A program made the position numbers and the translations under genes. The notes beneath the pieces are model-generated. The model saw only the letters and a program-made list of their open reading frames with translations, did no database searches and was not told where the DNA came from. This document shows, piece after piece, positions 1 to 7,221 of a stretch of 36,082 bases of DNA. The first letter of the stretch is position 1. The number at the start of each line of letters is the position of its first letter. The stretch comes from Clostridia bacterium (lineage in GTDB: Bacteria > Bacillota > Peptococcia > DRI-13 > DTU073), in the NCBI GenBank assembly GCA_012841935.1, contig DUTS01000073.1, positions 1 to 36,082 on the forward strand, written 5' to 3'.

Positions 1-142
1 AAAAAATAGGCTTATCTTCAACTTTTGCTTTTTGAAAAGCCGCTTCACTCCATGGAAACCAGTCTACAGGATTACGTGCATGCTGCAATAAATAAGGACT
101 TTTTTCCCGGGCTAATCTATTGGGTATTTTTAACTTAGTCAT
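1..142 (-). CDS. DUF255/YyaL-family thioredoxin-domain protein, 5' end only
   Basis: Only the first 47 codons lie in the window; the gene runs off the left edge. The start begins [11 protein letters not shown] and continues [19 protein letters not shown], then a stretch ending EDKPIF. This is the characteristic N-terminus of the YyaL/spermatogenesis-associated protein 20 family, in which a thioredoxin-like domain (its CxxC lies just beyond the edge) is followed by a large alpha/alpha barrel. The cellular role of the family is poorly defined. The ATG at 140-142 is preceded by a strong GAGGAGGTGG ribosome-binding site at 147-156 and by a sigma-A-like promoter at 199-226. The family assignment is firm from the motif; function is not. 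Confidence 0.85.
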   Translation of the reverse strand, partial: MTKLKIPNRLAREKSPYLLQHARNPVDWFPWSEAAFQKAKVEDKPIF

Positions 143-198
143 AAAACCACCTCCTCAAATTAAACTTATCTTTCTTATAATATATCCAAAAATCAAAA

Positions 199-226
199 AT
201 TATATTGAGAAGGAAGTTTTGATCAA
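199..226 (-). promoter_or_regulatory. sigma-A promoter for the YyaL-family gene
   Basis: Read on the minus strand, a -35 box TTGATC (221-226) and a -10 box TATAAT (199-204) are separated by 16 bases. Transcription would start near 192, giving a leader of about 50 bases before the ATG at 142. The site lies downstream of the speB stop, so it separates the polyamine genes from the next gene. Confidence 0.55.
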
Positions 227-281
227 CCTTGAAATCCGGTAATTTTACACTAACTAAAGATTCTTTAAGTTTTTAGCGAAA

Positions 282-1145
282 TTATTTCACAAACGCAAGT
301 AAGGCCTCTCTTAATATTTTAGCCGCCAAAATTGCCGTTCTTTCGGATTGATCATAAGCTGGGGCCACTTCTACCAAATCTAGACCTACTATGTTTAAAT
401 CGCGCATTAACAAAATAGCTTGAAAAACTTCCCTGGGTGTACAGCCACCAGGTTCGGGTGTCCCAGTACCAGGTGCAAAAGCCGGATCCAAAACATCAAT
501 ATCAAAAGTTATATAAATAGGCTTATCTTTAATTTCTTTAATTATCTGTTCCAATGCAGGAAAAATTTCATCTATAAACAGGTACGTGTTTTCACGAGCA
601 TAAGCAAATTCTTCTTTTATACCTGAACGAATTCCTAATTGATATAATTTTTTCTTGCCTAAAATATCTACTACGTTTCGCATTACAGTAGCATGAGAAT
701 ATTTTTCACCAAAAAACTCTTCCCGTAAATCAGTATGTGCATCAAAATGTAAAACTACCAATTCCGGGAAAAACTTTTTACAGCTTTTTAAAATAGGTAA
801 AGAAACAAGATGTTCTCCACCTAAAAAAAAAGGTATTTTTCCAGAAGCAAAAACTTTTTCAGCTATACCTTCGATACGCTGTAAACTACCAATAGTATTA
901 CCAAAAGGCAGCTCCACATCTCCAGCATCATAATAAATTATTTCACTTAAATCTTTATCTTGATAAGGACTATAGGTTTCTAAACCTATTGATATATTTC
1001 TAATCTGCTGAGGACCAAAACGTGCACCAGGCCGCAAACTAACCGTATAATCCATCGGCAAACCAATAATTACTGCTTTAGCTTCTCGAGAATCTGCAGC
1101 TGCACCTAAAAATCCAAGACAGGGCTGTAAATAAGGCATCAACAT
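282..1145 (-). CDS. speB: agmatinase (ureohydrolase family)
   Basis: Hydrolyses agmatine to putrescine and urea in the cytoplasm. The 287-residue length is normal for the family. The manganese ligands of the arginase/agmatinase fold are all visible: GGEH at 109-112, DAHTD at 135-139, and TFDIDVLDP at 213-221 followed by PGTGTPEPGG. ATG at 1145 is preceded by AGGAGGTAGAAAA, a well-placed ribosome-binding site. The gene overlaps the end of speE by 7 bases, so the two are translationally coupled: putrescine made here feeds spermidine synthase. No arginine decarboxylase gene is in the window, so the agmatine source must be elsewhere. Other ureohydrolases such as guanidinobutyrase share the fold, but the speE linkage favours agmatinase. 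Confidence 0.93.
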   Translation of the reverse strand: MLMPYLQPCLGFLGAAADSREAKAVIIGLPMDYTVSLRPGARFGPQQIRNISIGLETYSPYQDKDLSEIIYYDAGDVELPFGNTIGSLQRIEGIAEKVFASGKIPFFLGGEHLVSLPILKSCKKFFPELVVLHFDAHTDLREEFFGEKYSHATVMRNVVDILGKKKLYQLGIRSGIKEEFAYARENTYLFIDEIFPALEQIIKEIKDKPIYITFDIDVLDPAFAPGTGTPEPGGCTPREVFQAILLMRDLNIVGLDLVEVAPAYDQSERTAILAAKILREALLAFVK

Positions 1146-1993
1146 TTTTCTACCTCCTGCAAGAACTCTTGCACAAAACTGGGTAATACAAAAGCAGCAT
1201 GATGAATAGCCGAATTATAGTATCTTGTTGCTGGTGCTATAATTTCCTGCTTGTTTACTTTTAAAGGATCATATTTTTTAGAAGCTAACGAAAAACTCCA
1301 CATACCTGTCGGATAAATTGGCACATAAGCCAAATATAATCTAACCAAGGAATATATTTTGCGTAAATCTGCTTGAATACGCTTAATTAACTTTCGATCT
1401 TTGGGCAAAAAAGGAGATTCAGTTTGGGCTACCATAATCCCGTCCTCCCTTAAAGCCTGATAAACAGCGTGGTAAAAATCGGCTGAAAAAAGTCCCTCAG
1501 CAGGTCCTATCGGATCAGTAGAATCTATAATTATTAGATTATATTCATTTTGCCGTTCTTGTACATGTTTGATACCATCAGCTATTAATACTTTAGCTTT
1601 AGGGTGTTCAAAAGCTGAACCTATTTCCGGTAAATATTTTTGTGAATTTATAATGACACGTTCATCTATTTCAACCAAAGTAGCACTCTTAACTCGAGGG
1701 TGTTTGACGACTTCACGTAAAGCTCCCCCATCCCCTCCACCGATAATTAAAACATTTTGAGGACAAGGGTGAGTATTTAAAGCTACCCAAGTAATCATCT
1801 CGTGGTAAACAAACTCTTCTTTGATACTAGTCATCACACAATGATCTAAAAAAAGCATTCTTCCATAAGTATAAGTATCGACTAAGGAAAGATGTTGAAA
1901 ATCGGTTTTTTCTTCATGTAATTTTTCTTTGACTCGAAAAGAAATTAACAAATCCTCAGTTTGCTGTTCAGTAATCCATAAATCACTTTTCAA
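1139..1993 (-). CDS. speE: spermidine synthase (polyamine aminopropyltransferase)
   Basis: Transfers the aminopropyl group of decarboxylated S-adenosylmethionine to putrescine. The protein is 284 residues with the normal domain order: an N-terminal beta domain followed by a Rossmann-like methyltransferase fold. Visible motifs are YHEM (63-66), the nucleotide loop GGGDGG (85-90), VEID (107-110) and the catalytic DSTDPIGPAEGLF segment (157-169). The start is TTG at 1993, chosen because AGGGGGC lies about 8 bases upstream and no better start is nearby. It is first in a two-gene unit with speB. Upstream at 2010-2038 is an inverted repeat that could be an operator, followed by the terminator of the preceding gene. 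Confidence 0.94.
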   Translation of the reverse strand: MKSDLWITEQQTEDLLISFRVKEKLHEEKTDFQHLSLVDTYTYGRMLFLDHCVMTSIKEEFVYHEMITWVALNTHPCPQNVLIIGGGDGGALREVVKHPRVKSATLVEIDERVIINSQKYLPEIGSAFEHPKAKVLIADGIKHVQERQNEYNLIIIDSTDPIGPAEGLFSADFYHAVYQALREDGIMVAQTESPFLPKDRKLIKRIQADLRKIYSLVRLYLAYVPIYPTGMWSFSLASKKYDPLKVNKQEIIAPATRYYNSAIHHAAFVLPSFVQEFLQEVEKC

Positions 1994-2009
1994 AATAATG
2001 CCCCCTTTA

Positions 2010-2038
2010 TTTTGATAATATCTATTATTATATCAAAA
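2010..2038. promoter_or_regulatory. inverted repeat upstream of speE, possible operator
   Basis: Eight-base arms TTTTGATA and TATCAAAA surround an AT-rich 13-base centre. The repeat sits between the terminator of the Nudix gene and the speE ribosome-binding site, where the speE promoter must lie; a TATAAT-like hexamer is embedded in it. A regulator site is inferred only from position and symmetry; chance symmetry in AT-rich DNA is possible. Confidence 0.3.
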
Positions 2039-2068
2039 GCACCGGCGGAAAAATCCCCCGGTGCTTTT
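2035..2068 (-). terminator. intrinsic terminator after the Nudix-like gene
   Basis: On the minus strand AAAAGCACCGG pairs with CCGGTGCTTTT around a short loop, ending in a T-rich stretch. It lies 24 bases after the stop of the gene at 2092-2532 and separates it from speE-speB. Confidence 0.7.
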
Positions 2069-2091
2069 ATTTATCTAGAAAGAGATTGCTT

Positions 2092-2532
2092 TTAACTAAC
2101 GGTTTCCGCCAATTCTTGATTACGATAAAAATTATAACGACGGAAAGCTAAACGAACTAGGGATTTGTCCTGACTATAAGTTATTTTTTCTAAAGCTTCA
2201 TCTATGGAGAAAAAACCGCCGTCTGTAAAACCTTCATCACTATTCACCTGAAAAGATTCATTTACTGCTTCCATAATGAACCAATCAATTTTATTACACA
2301 CTGGTCTTTTCCTGGTAAAAGAATAAAACTCATAACTAGTTTCACCAGCTGGTGAAATAACATTAGCCTTGACACCACCTTCATATTTCACTCTTTCCAA
2401 GGCAACGTCCAAGGCTAATTGTTTATTACGAACCACACCTTTAGGTAAAACCCATTCTCCTTTGTCATTTTTCAGGATAAACACTTTGTTGTCAGTGAAA
2501 ACCACACCACCTGCACACTCCCTAGTTAACAT
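2092..2532 (-). CDS. Nudix-fold protein with degenerate catalytic box
   Basis: A 146-residue single-domain protein whose N-terminal strand pattern (AGGVVF..VFILKNDKGEWVLPKG) is typical of Nudix hydrolases, which cleave nucleoside diphosphate linked compounds using a metal bound by the GX5EX7REUXEEXGU box. Here the box (residues 32-54) reads GVVRNKQ..ALERVKYEGGV. The expected Glu at 38 is Gln, the RE pair at 46-47 is inverted to ER, and the first Glu of EE is Tyr at 50; only Glu51 and the glycines are kept. Metal binding is therefore doubtful, and the protein may be a non-catalytic member. The ATG at 2532 has GGGAGG about 8 bases upstream. It stands alone, bounded by a terminator downstream. 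Confidence 0.8.
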   Translation of the reverse strand: MLTRECAGGVVFTDNKVFILKNDKGEWVLPKGVVRNKQLALDVALERVKYEGGVKANVISPAGETSYEFYSFTRKRPVCNKIDWFIMEAVNESFQVNSDEGFTDGGFFSIDEALEKITYSQDKSLVRLAFRRYNFYRNQELAETVS

Positions 2533-2616
2533 AGCAGATCCTCCCTTTGACTTCTATAGTTTAATATTATGTTCGACAAAAGCAAGGTGTTCTCCTGCCG
2601 GGAAAAATATCAATAT

Positions 2617-2790
2617 TTACCTTTTAGCCAAAAAAAGCTCACAACATCCCTTTCGCCAATGATTACAGTAATTACACTTTAAGTTTAAATTACGGGAAGA
2701 AACATTACCTAATACAATCCCTTGCACAAATCTTACTGATTCAAAACTTGGACAACCAACCGCAATTCGAAAAGTCTTTTTTTCTGTCAT
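2617..2790 (-). CDS. small cysteine-rich protein, function unknown
   Basis: A 57-residue reading frame starting MTEKKTFRIAVGCPSFE and ending FLAKR. It holds five cysteines: Cys13, then a KCNYC pair (39 and 42) and adjacent Cys49-Cys50. CxxC followed by CC suggests bound zinc or a small iron-sulfur site. The ATG at 2790 is preceded by a GGGGGG ribosome-binding site at normal distance. It fills the gap between the YchF-like gene and the Nudix-like gene on the same strand. No family was recognised. The coding call rests on start signal, composition and fit to the gap. Confidence 0.6.
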   Translation of the reverse strand: MTEKKTFRIAVGCPSFESVRFVQGIVLGNVSSRNLNLKCNYCNHWRKGCCELFLAKR

Positions 2791-2830
2791 AAAAACCCCC
2801 CGTTTAGGAATTAACTTTTCCGATTACTTT

Positions 2831-3910
2831 TTAAACATTAAAACGGAAGTTAATAATATCACCATCCTCAACTAAATAATTTTTACCTTCTAGACGGAAA
2901 AGCCCCTTTTCCTTTACTTGACTCATCTGCCCTAATCTCTTCAGGTCATTAAATTTTACCACTTCCGCTCGAATAAAACCACGTTCAATATCAGAATGAA
3001 TTTTTCCAGCTGCTACTTTAGCTGTAGTGCCTTTAGCTATTGTCCAGGCCCTTACTTCATCCTCACCTACCGTGAAAAAAGGAATTAAACCTAAATGTTC
3101 ATAGGCATGACGTGCCAAAAGCTCAATCCCCGTCTCGGTTAAACCTAGGTCTTCCATGAACAATTTTTTATCTGTAGTACTTAATTCACTAATTTCCCAT
3201 TCCATTTGAGCACAAATTTCCAAAAGACGTATTCCCTTTTCCTGACATATTTCCATCAATTTTTGACGCTGAGGATACTCCTTTTTCCTAAATTGTTCCT
3301 CATCCAAATTAACTACAGCCAAACGAGGTTTTTCCGTAAGAAAAGCATAATTTTTTAGAGCAGCCCGCTCCTCTAAAGATAAATCTGAATCACCAATAAA
3401 TTCTCCTGTTTCCAAAAAAGCATAACATTTATCTAAGTATTCCAATTCTAATTTTTCCGCTTCTTTGATTTTTTTACCAGCCAAGATTCTAGCTTTCCTT
3501 TTTTCTATTAATTCCATATCAGCAAACAAAAGTTCCATTTCTACTGTTTCTAAATCACGCTGTGGATTAATTTCACCGGCCACATGTACTACTTCTCGAT
3601 TAGTAAAGGTTCTTAAAACATGTACCAAAGCATCACAGGAACGCACATCATGTAAAAACTTTGCTGCACTTGATTTTTGCTGTTCACCACTAATCATTAA
3701 ACCAGCCAAATCGACTACATCAATTTGAGCATAAATTGTTTTACGCGGTTGATATAATTTACTTAAAAAATCTATTCTTGGATCAGGTACCCTTGCCGTA
3801 CCCAAATTGGTAACCATTTTTCCCGCAGCTGTTTCCGCTTGACTATTTGTTAAAAGATTAAAAAAGGTCGTTTTACCTGTTAAAGGCAATCCTACCAAAC
3901 CTATTTTCAC
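2831..3910 (-). CDS. YchF/Obg-family P-loop NTPase with TGS-like C-terminus
   Basis: A 359-residue protein of the YchF (COG0012) group, which prefers ATP and associates with ribosomes. The P-loop GLPLTGKT (7-14) replaces the usual GLPNVGKS. The DVVDLAGL segment corresponds to the G3 region, and VVNLDEE matches the NxxE form of G4 that marks YchF. A central coiled-coil insert precedes a C-terminal TGS/DUF933-type beta domain (EEDGDIINFRF-like ending). The altered P-loop suggests a divergent paralogue and not necessarily the housekeeping YchF, so no gene symbol is given. It follows the S-component gene by 38 bases with no visible terminator and could be cotranscribed with the B12 operon. Confidence 0.85.
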   Translation of the reverse strand: MKIGLVGLPLTGKTTFFNLLTNSQAETAAGKMVTNLGTARVPDPRIDFLSKLYQPRKTIYAQIDVVDLAGLMISGEQQKSSAAKFLHDVRSCDALVHVLRTFTNREVVHVAGEINPQRDLETVEMELLFADMELIEKRKARILAGKKIKEAEKLELEYLDKCYAFLETGEFIGDSDLSLEERAALKNYAFLTEKPRLAVVNLDEEQFRKKEYPQRQKLMEICQEKGIRLLEICAQMEWEISELSTTDKKLFMEDLGLTETGIELLARHAYEHLGLIPFFTVGEDEVRAWTIAKGTTAKVAAGKIHSDIERGFIRAEVVKFNDLKRLGQMSQVKEKGLFRLEGKNYLVEDGDIINFRFNV

Positions 3911-3948
3911 TGCTCACGCCCCCTTATATAAACATATTATCACAGTTG

Positions 3949-4554
3949 TTAAAGAAATTCGATTTTAAATTTTTGCCGAAATCGTTTTAAAATTGGATAA
4001 AATAATGGTCCCAAAATTATAGAAAACATTAAATTTCCCAAAGCATGGATAGTATCAAACGGAAAACTGGCCAAACAAACCACTAACCAAGTTTTTAAAT
4101 TTAATGGATAAATAAAAGCCAACCAGTGCCAAAAATTAATCAACCAACCAAATAAATAACCACAAAAGAAAGCTAACCAAGCAAACTTTTTTGAATTATA
4201 ATCTACCGCTTTTCTTCCCAAAATTCCGGCCAAAGCACCACATAAACCCCAAGCTAACATTTGCCATGGAGTCCAAGGGCCTTGTCCCAGAAAAAAATTA
4301 GAAACTAGTGCAGCCAAAGCACCTACTAAAAATCCTTTTTGACTGCCCCAAACATAACCTGTAATCATTACTAAGAAAGTTGTAGGTTGTAGGTTAGGAA
4401 AAAAGGCAAACGGCAGGCGAAAAAGAGCCGCTAAAGTAGTCATTGTAGCCAATAGTGCAATTTCCTGAGCTGTAACCACTTTTTTTTCAAAATTATAGAA
4501 AACCGTGCCCAGACAAAAAAGTAAACATACTAAAGCAATAATGGCCCCACTCAT
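3949..4554 (-). CDS. ECF transporter S component, probably for cobalamin or a corrinoid
   Basis: A 201-residue hydrophobic protein with about six membrane segments. It is the substrate-binding S subunit of an energy-coupling factor vitamin importer. The segment NLQPTTFLVMITGYVWG, a glycine/alanine-rich helix (FLVGALAALVSNFFLGQGP) and the following TPWQM are typical of a Clostridial S-component family. ATG at 4554 overlaps the stop of the preceding gene as ATGA, a coupled start; a GTG at 4578 in the same frame would add eight residues but lacks a clear ribosome-binding site. It is last in a cobalamin-riboswitch operon with its own EcfT and fused EcfA. The substrate is inferred from that context. 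It might be a CbrT-like protein, but I cannot confirm this without alignment. Confidence 0.82.
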   Translation of the reverse strand: MSGAIIALVCLLFCLGTVFYNFEKKVVTAQEIALLATMTTLAALFRLPFAFFPNLQPTTFLVMITGYVWGSQKGFLVGALAALVSNFFLGQGPWTPWQMLAWGLCGALAGILGRKAVDYNSKKFAWLAFFCGYLFGWLINFWHWLAFIYPLNLKTWLVVCLASFPFDTIHALGNLMFSIILGPLFYPILKRFRQKFKIEFL

Positions 4555-5564
4555 CCTAAATTCAACCCTTTTTTCCACACCTGAAAAGTGTGCAAAAGAA
4601 ATTCCTTAAAATTTGCTAACGAAAAAGTCTTTTTCGTCAACTCCACATTAACCGGATAAAAATTATCGGTTAATCCTACTAAGGCATATGCCGTCATTAA
4701 TACTGTAGAAGAATTAACCCCTTCCATCCATTGGAAAGAACCATCTTCATTTTGTAAAGCAATTAAATGATCCCTAGGGCTTTTTCCTGCAGCTAACCAT
4801 TTGTCCCCAATAGGATTTTCACCAATAGCAATTAAACCTTGAATTACCCAAGCATTAGTAGCTGTATTAGGTTCCTCCCCCCACCAAGCAAACCCTCCAG
4901 TCAGGGTTTGCCGACTTTTTAAATATTCCAAAGCCCGCTGCACTACAATTGCCTCCTTCTCCACACCTAATATGGCTAAAGCACTCAAAGCTATTCCGGT
5001 ACTATCGGGATCACTGTCCCCTCCCACAGCCCAAGCAAAACCACCATCTTCATTTTGCTGTGCCACTAACCAGTTTAAAGCCTTTTCTTTTTCCGGAATT
5101 GCTTTCCCAGCACTAACCAAAGCCAAAACTGACCATAAATGCCCATTGACTAATTCTGTTTCTGCAAATTCCTTTCTAGCAAATTGCCCACTAGACAATT
5201 GCCAACATCTAAGCTCTTCACTTAATTCTTCCTTTTCACCTATAGCCGTTAAAGCCAATATAGTTCTGGCATAATCAGTTATTGATGTCAAAGGCCTCTC
5301 CTTAGCTAAATAAGTTAAAGTTTTACTGTCAATTTCTTCACCAGCCGCTGCCAAAGCCATTACTACCCAATCAGTCACTTCCGGACTACTAGGCAATCCC
5401 TTTTCCAAGGGAAAACCCCCATCAGAATTCTGTAGTGCAGTTAAATAATTAATCCCCATTTCAACTTGTTGACAGACCCCTTCAGTTTTACTCGGAAAAA
5501 TTAATAATAATCCTAAAAGGCCCCAAAAAAAGATTGTCCTAAATGTTTTTTTCGTGAACAGCAT
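4551..5564 (-). CDS. secreted alpha/alpha-barrel protein, intrinsic-factor/terpene-cyclase-like fold
   Basis: A 337-residue exported protein. Residues 1-29 form a signal peptide (TKK, then a hydrophobic run ending near KTEG) with no lipobox. The rest is a series of helix-pair repeats marked by turns such as QNSDGGF, QQNEDGGFAW, LTGGFAWW and QNEDGSFQW, the hallmark of squalene/prenyltransferase-type alpha6/alpha6 barrels. The same barrel forms the N-terminal half of mammalian intrinsic factor and transcobalamin. The DXDD acid motif of true cyclases is not evident, so binding is more likely than catalysis. The gene overlaps its upstream and downstream neighbours in the B12 operon. I infer a role in capturing cobalamin or presenting it to the membrane transporter. 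Confidence 0.82.
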   Translation of the reverse strand: MLFTKKTFRTIFFWGLLGLLLIFPSKTEGVCQQVEMGINYLTALQNSDGGFPLEKGLPSSPEVTDWVVMALAAAGEEIDSKTLTYLAKERPLTSITDYARTILALTAIGEKEELSEELRCWQLSSGQFARKEFAETELVNGHLWSVLALVSAGKAIPEKEKALNWLVAQQNEDGGFAWAVGGDSDPDSTGIALSALAILGVEKEAIVVQRALEYLKSRQTLTGGFAWWGEEPNTATNAWVIQGLIAIGENPIGDKWLAAGKSPRDHLIALQNEDGSFQWMEGVNSSTVLMTAYALVGLTDNFYPVNVELTKKTFSLANFKEFLLHTFQVWKKGLNLG

Positions 5565-7221
5565 TTTTCAATCCCTCCAATAACTGATAACCCTGCTGAA
5601 AGGTAAGTGGTGGTTCTGATACCATATTACGAAATAATTTTATCAATTGAGGTGTAAAAAAAAGCATTTCTTTAAATACTGCTGCTTTCTCACCCCAACT
5701 AACTATTTTACCCTGTGATAACAAAGCAATTTTTGTAGCATATTCAGCAGCAAATTCTAAATCATGGGTTACCATAAAGATAGTTTTTCCCTCCGCGGAT
5801 AATTCCCAAAGCAATTTACCCAAAACTGCCTTTGCCTGATAATCAAGTCCCCGCGTGGGTTCATCTAACAAAATTAAATTAGGCTCACTGACCAAAACGG
5901 TTCCTATAGCAGTTAACTGTCTTTCCCCCACACTTAAATCACGGGGATAACCATCGGCAAATTTACTAAGACCCAATTTTTCCAAATAAAAATCTACTTT
6001 ATCCCCTAATGACTTTCGTAAATTAAACAAAGAAAACTCAAACTCCTCACGTACTGTTGACTGAAAAAGATAATCCCCTGGATATTGTGATAGATAACCA
6101 ATTTCAGCAGCCCATTTTTCCAATGCTCGAGTCCCAATTTCCTCTTCTAAATAATAAATTTTACCTTGGGTAGGTGTTAACAAACCGCGAATTAGTTTTA
6201 AAAGTGTCGTTTTCCCGGCAGCATTTTCCCCTAATAAAACCCAAAAATCCCCGGGAAACAAATCTAAATTAACATTATTTAATACCTGTAGACCATGATC
6301 ATAATGATAAGACAGATTTTCAATCCTTAAAAGCGGCTTCTCAGCGGTGACCATCTTTTTTTTAACACTTTCCTTAGGGAATAAAGGTGCAGTTTCTGTT
6401 AATAAGGGACTTAATAATTGTCTTCCGGCTTTTACACTTAAGGGGATTTCCCAAAAACCACATTTGGCAAATAAATGTGGTATGATTGGCAAAAATAATT
6501 TTTTATGCTTTACTGACCACTGGGCTAACCTTTGCCCACAGGTTTCATTTTGAATAATTTCACCTTTTTCCATAATTAAAATTCGGTCTGCCAAATGATA
6601 ACATCTTTCCGGTTTTTGTTCGATTAAAATAATGGTCATACCCAATTCCTCATTTAACTTACGGATAAAAGTTAAAATCTGTTCAGCGGCTAAAGAGTCC
6701 AATTGTGAGGTAGGTTCATCTAAAATTAAAATTTCCGGTTGAACGGCTAAAACAGAAGCCAAAACTAGCTTTTGTTTTAAACCACCGGATAAAACGGTGG
6801 TTTTCCGATTTAAATAATCAGTAAGTGAAAAAAAGGTGCTTAACTCCCAAAGCCGTTTTCGCATTTGCTCTACACTTAATCCCAAATTTTCCATGCCAAA
6901 AACAAATTCCTGTTCCACCTGACTAAAAATCAATTGACTTTCCGGATCCTGATTAACCAGCCCTATTTTAGAAAGTAGGGCTTTTCTTTTCCAAGTACTT
7001 AACCTTTGACCTTCCAAATAAACATCCCCTTTAATACTACCCCCATAAAACTTAGGTACCAAACCAGCTAGAGCACGAACCAGCGTCGACTTTCCACTTC
7101 CTGAACTACCCAATAAAAGCACAAATTCCCCAGTCATAATGTCCAAATTTATTTTCTTCAAAGCCGCCTCTTGGGCCTCTGGATAATAATAGGTTAAATC
7201 TACTACTTGATAACTGACCAT
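5539..7221 (-). CDS. energy-coupling factor ATPase, fused EcfA-EcfA'
   Basis: A single 560-residue chain holding two ABC ATPase domains that power the ECF importer. Domain 1 has Walker A GSSGSGKST (38-46), signature LSGGLKQ (about 144-150) and Walker B LILDEPTSQLD. Domain 2 has Walker A GENAAGKTT (331-339), signature LSVGERQ, Walker B LILLDEPTRGLD and the H-loop VTHD. In domain 1 the H-loop reads LIEQKPE, with Gln where the switch His is expected, so the two sites may be unequal. ATG at 7221 was preferred over an upstream in-frame start at 7263 because GGGGGTGG lies about 7 bases before it. It overlaps ecfT by 19 bases and the barrel gene by 26. Confidence 0.92.
   Translation of the reverse strand: MVSYQVVDLTYYYPEAQEAALKKINLDIMTGEFVLLLGSSGSGKSTLVRALAGLVPKFYGGSIKGDVYLEGQRLSTWKRKALLSKIGLVNQDPESQLIFSQVEQEFVFGMENLGLSVEQMRKRLWELSTFFSLTDYLNRKTTVLSGGLKQKLVLASVLAVQPEILILDEPTSQLDSLAAEQILTFIRKLNEELGMTIILIEQKPERCYHLADRILIMEKGEIIQNETCGQRLAQWSVKHKKLFLPIIPHLFAKCGFWEIPLSVKAGRQLLSPLLTETAPLFPKESVKKKMVTAEKPLLRIENLSYHYDHGLQVLNNVNLDLFPGDFWVLLGENAAGKTTLLKLIRGLLTPTQGKIYYLEEEIGTRALEKWAAEIGYLSQYPGDYLFQSTVREEFEFSLFNLRKSLGDKVDFYLEKLGLSKFADGYPRDLSVGERQLTAIGTVLVSEPNLILLDEPTRGLDYQAKAVLGKLLWELSAEGKTIFMVTHDLEFAAEYATKIALLSQGKIVSWGEKAAVFKEMLFFTPQLIKLFRNMVSEPPLTFQQGYQLLEGLKNAVHEKNI

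Noticed and set aside
4972-5274. Plus-strand 100-codon frame inside the barrel gene
   Set aside because: Antisense shadow of a well-supported exported protein; no start signal.
4551-5564. True squalene or terpene cyclase
   Set aside because: Signal peptide, lack of an evident catalytic DXDD motif and the B12/ECF operon context argue for a binding role.
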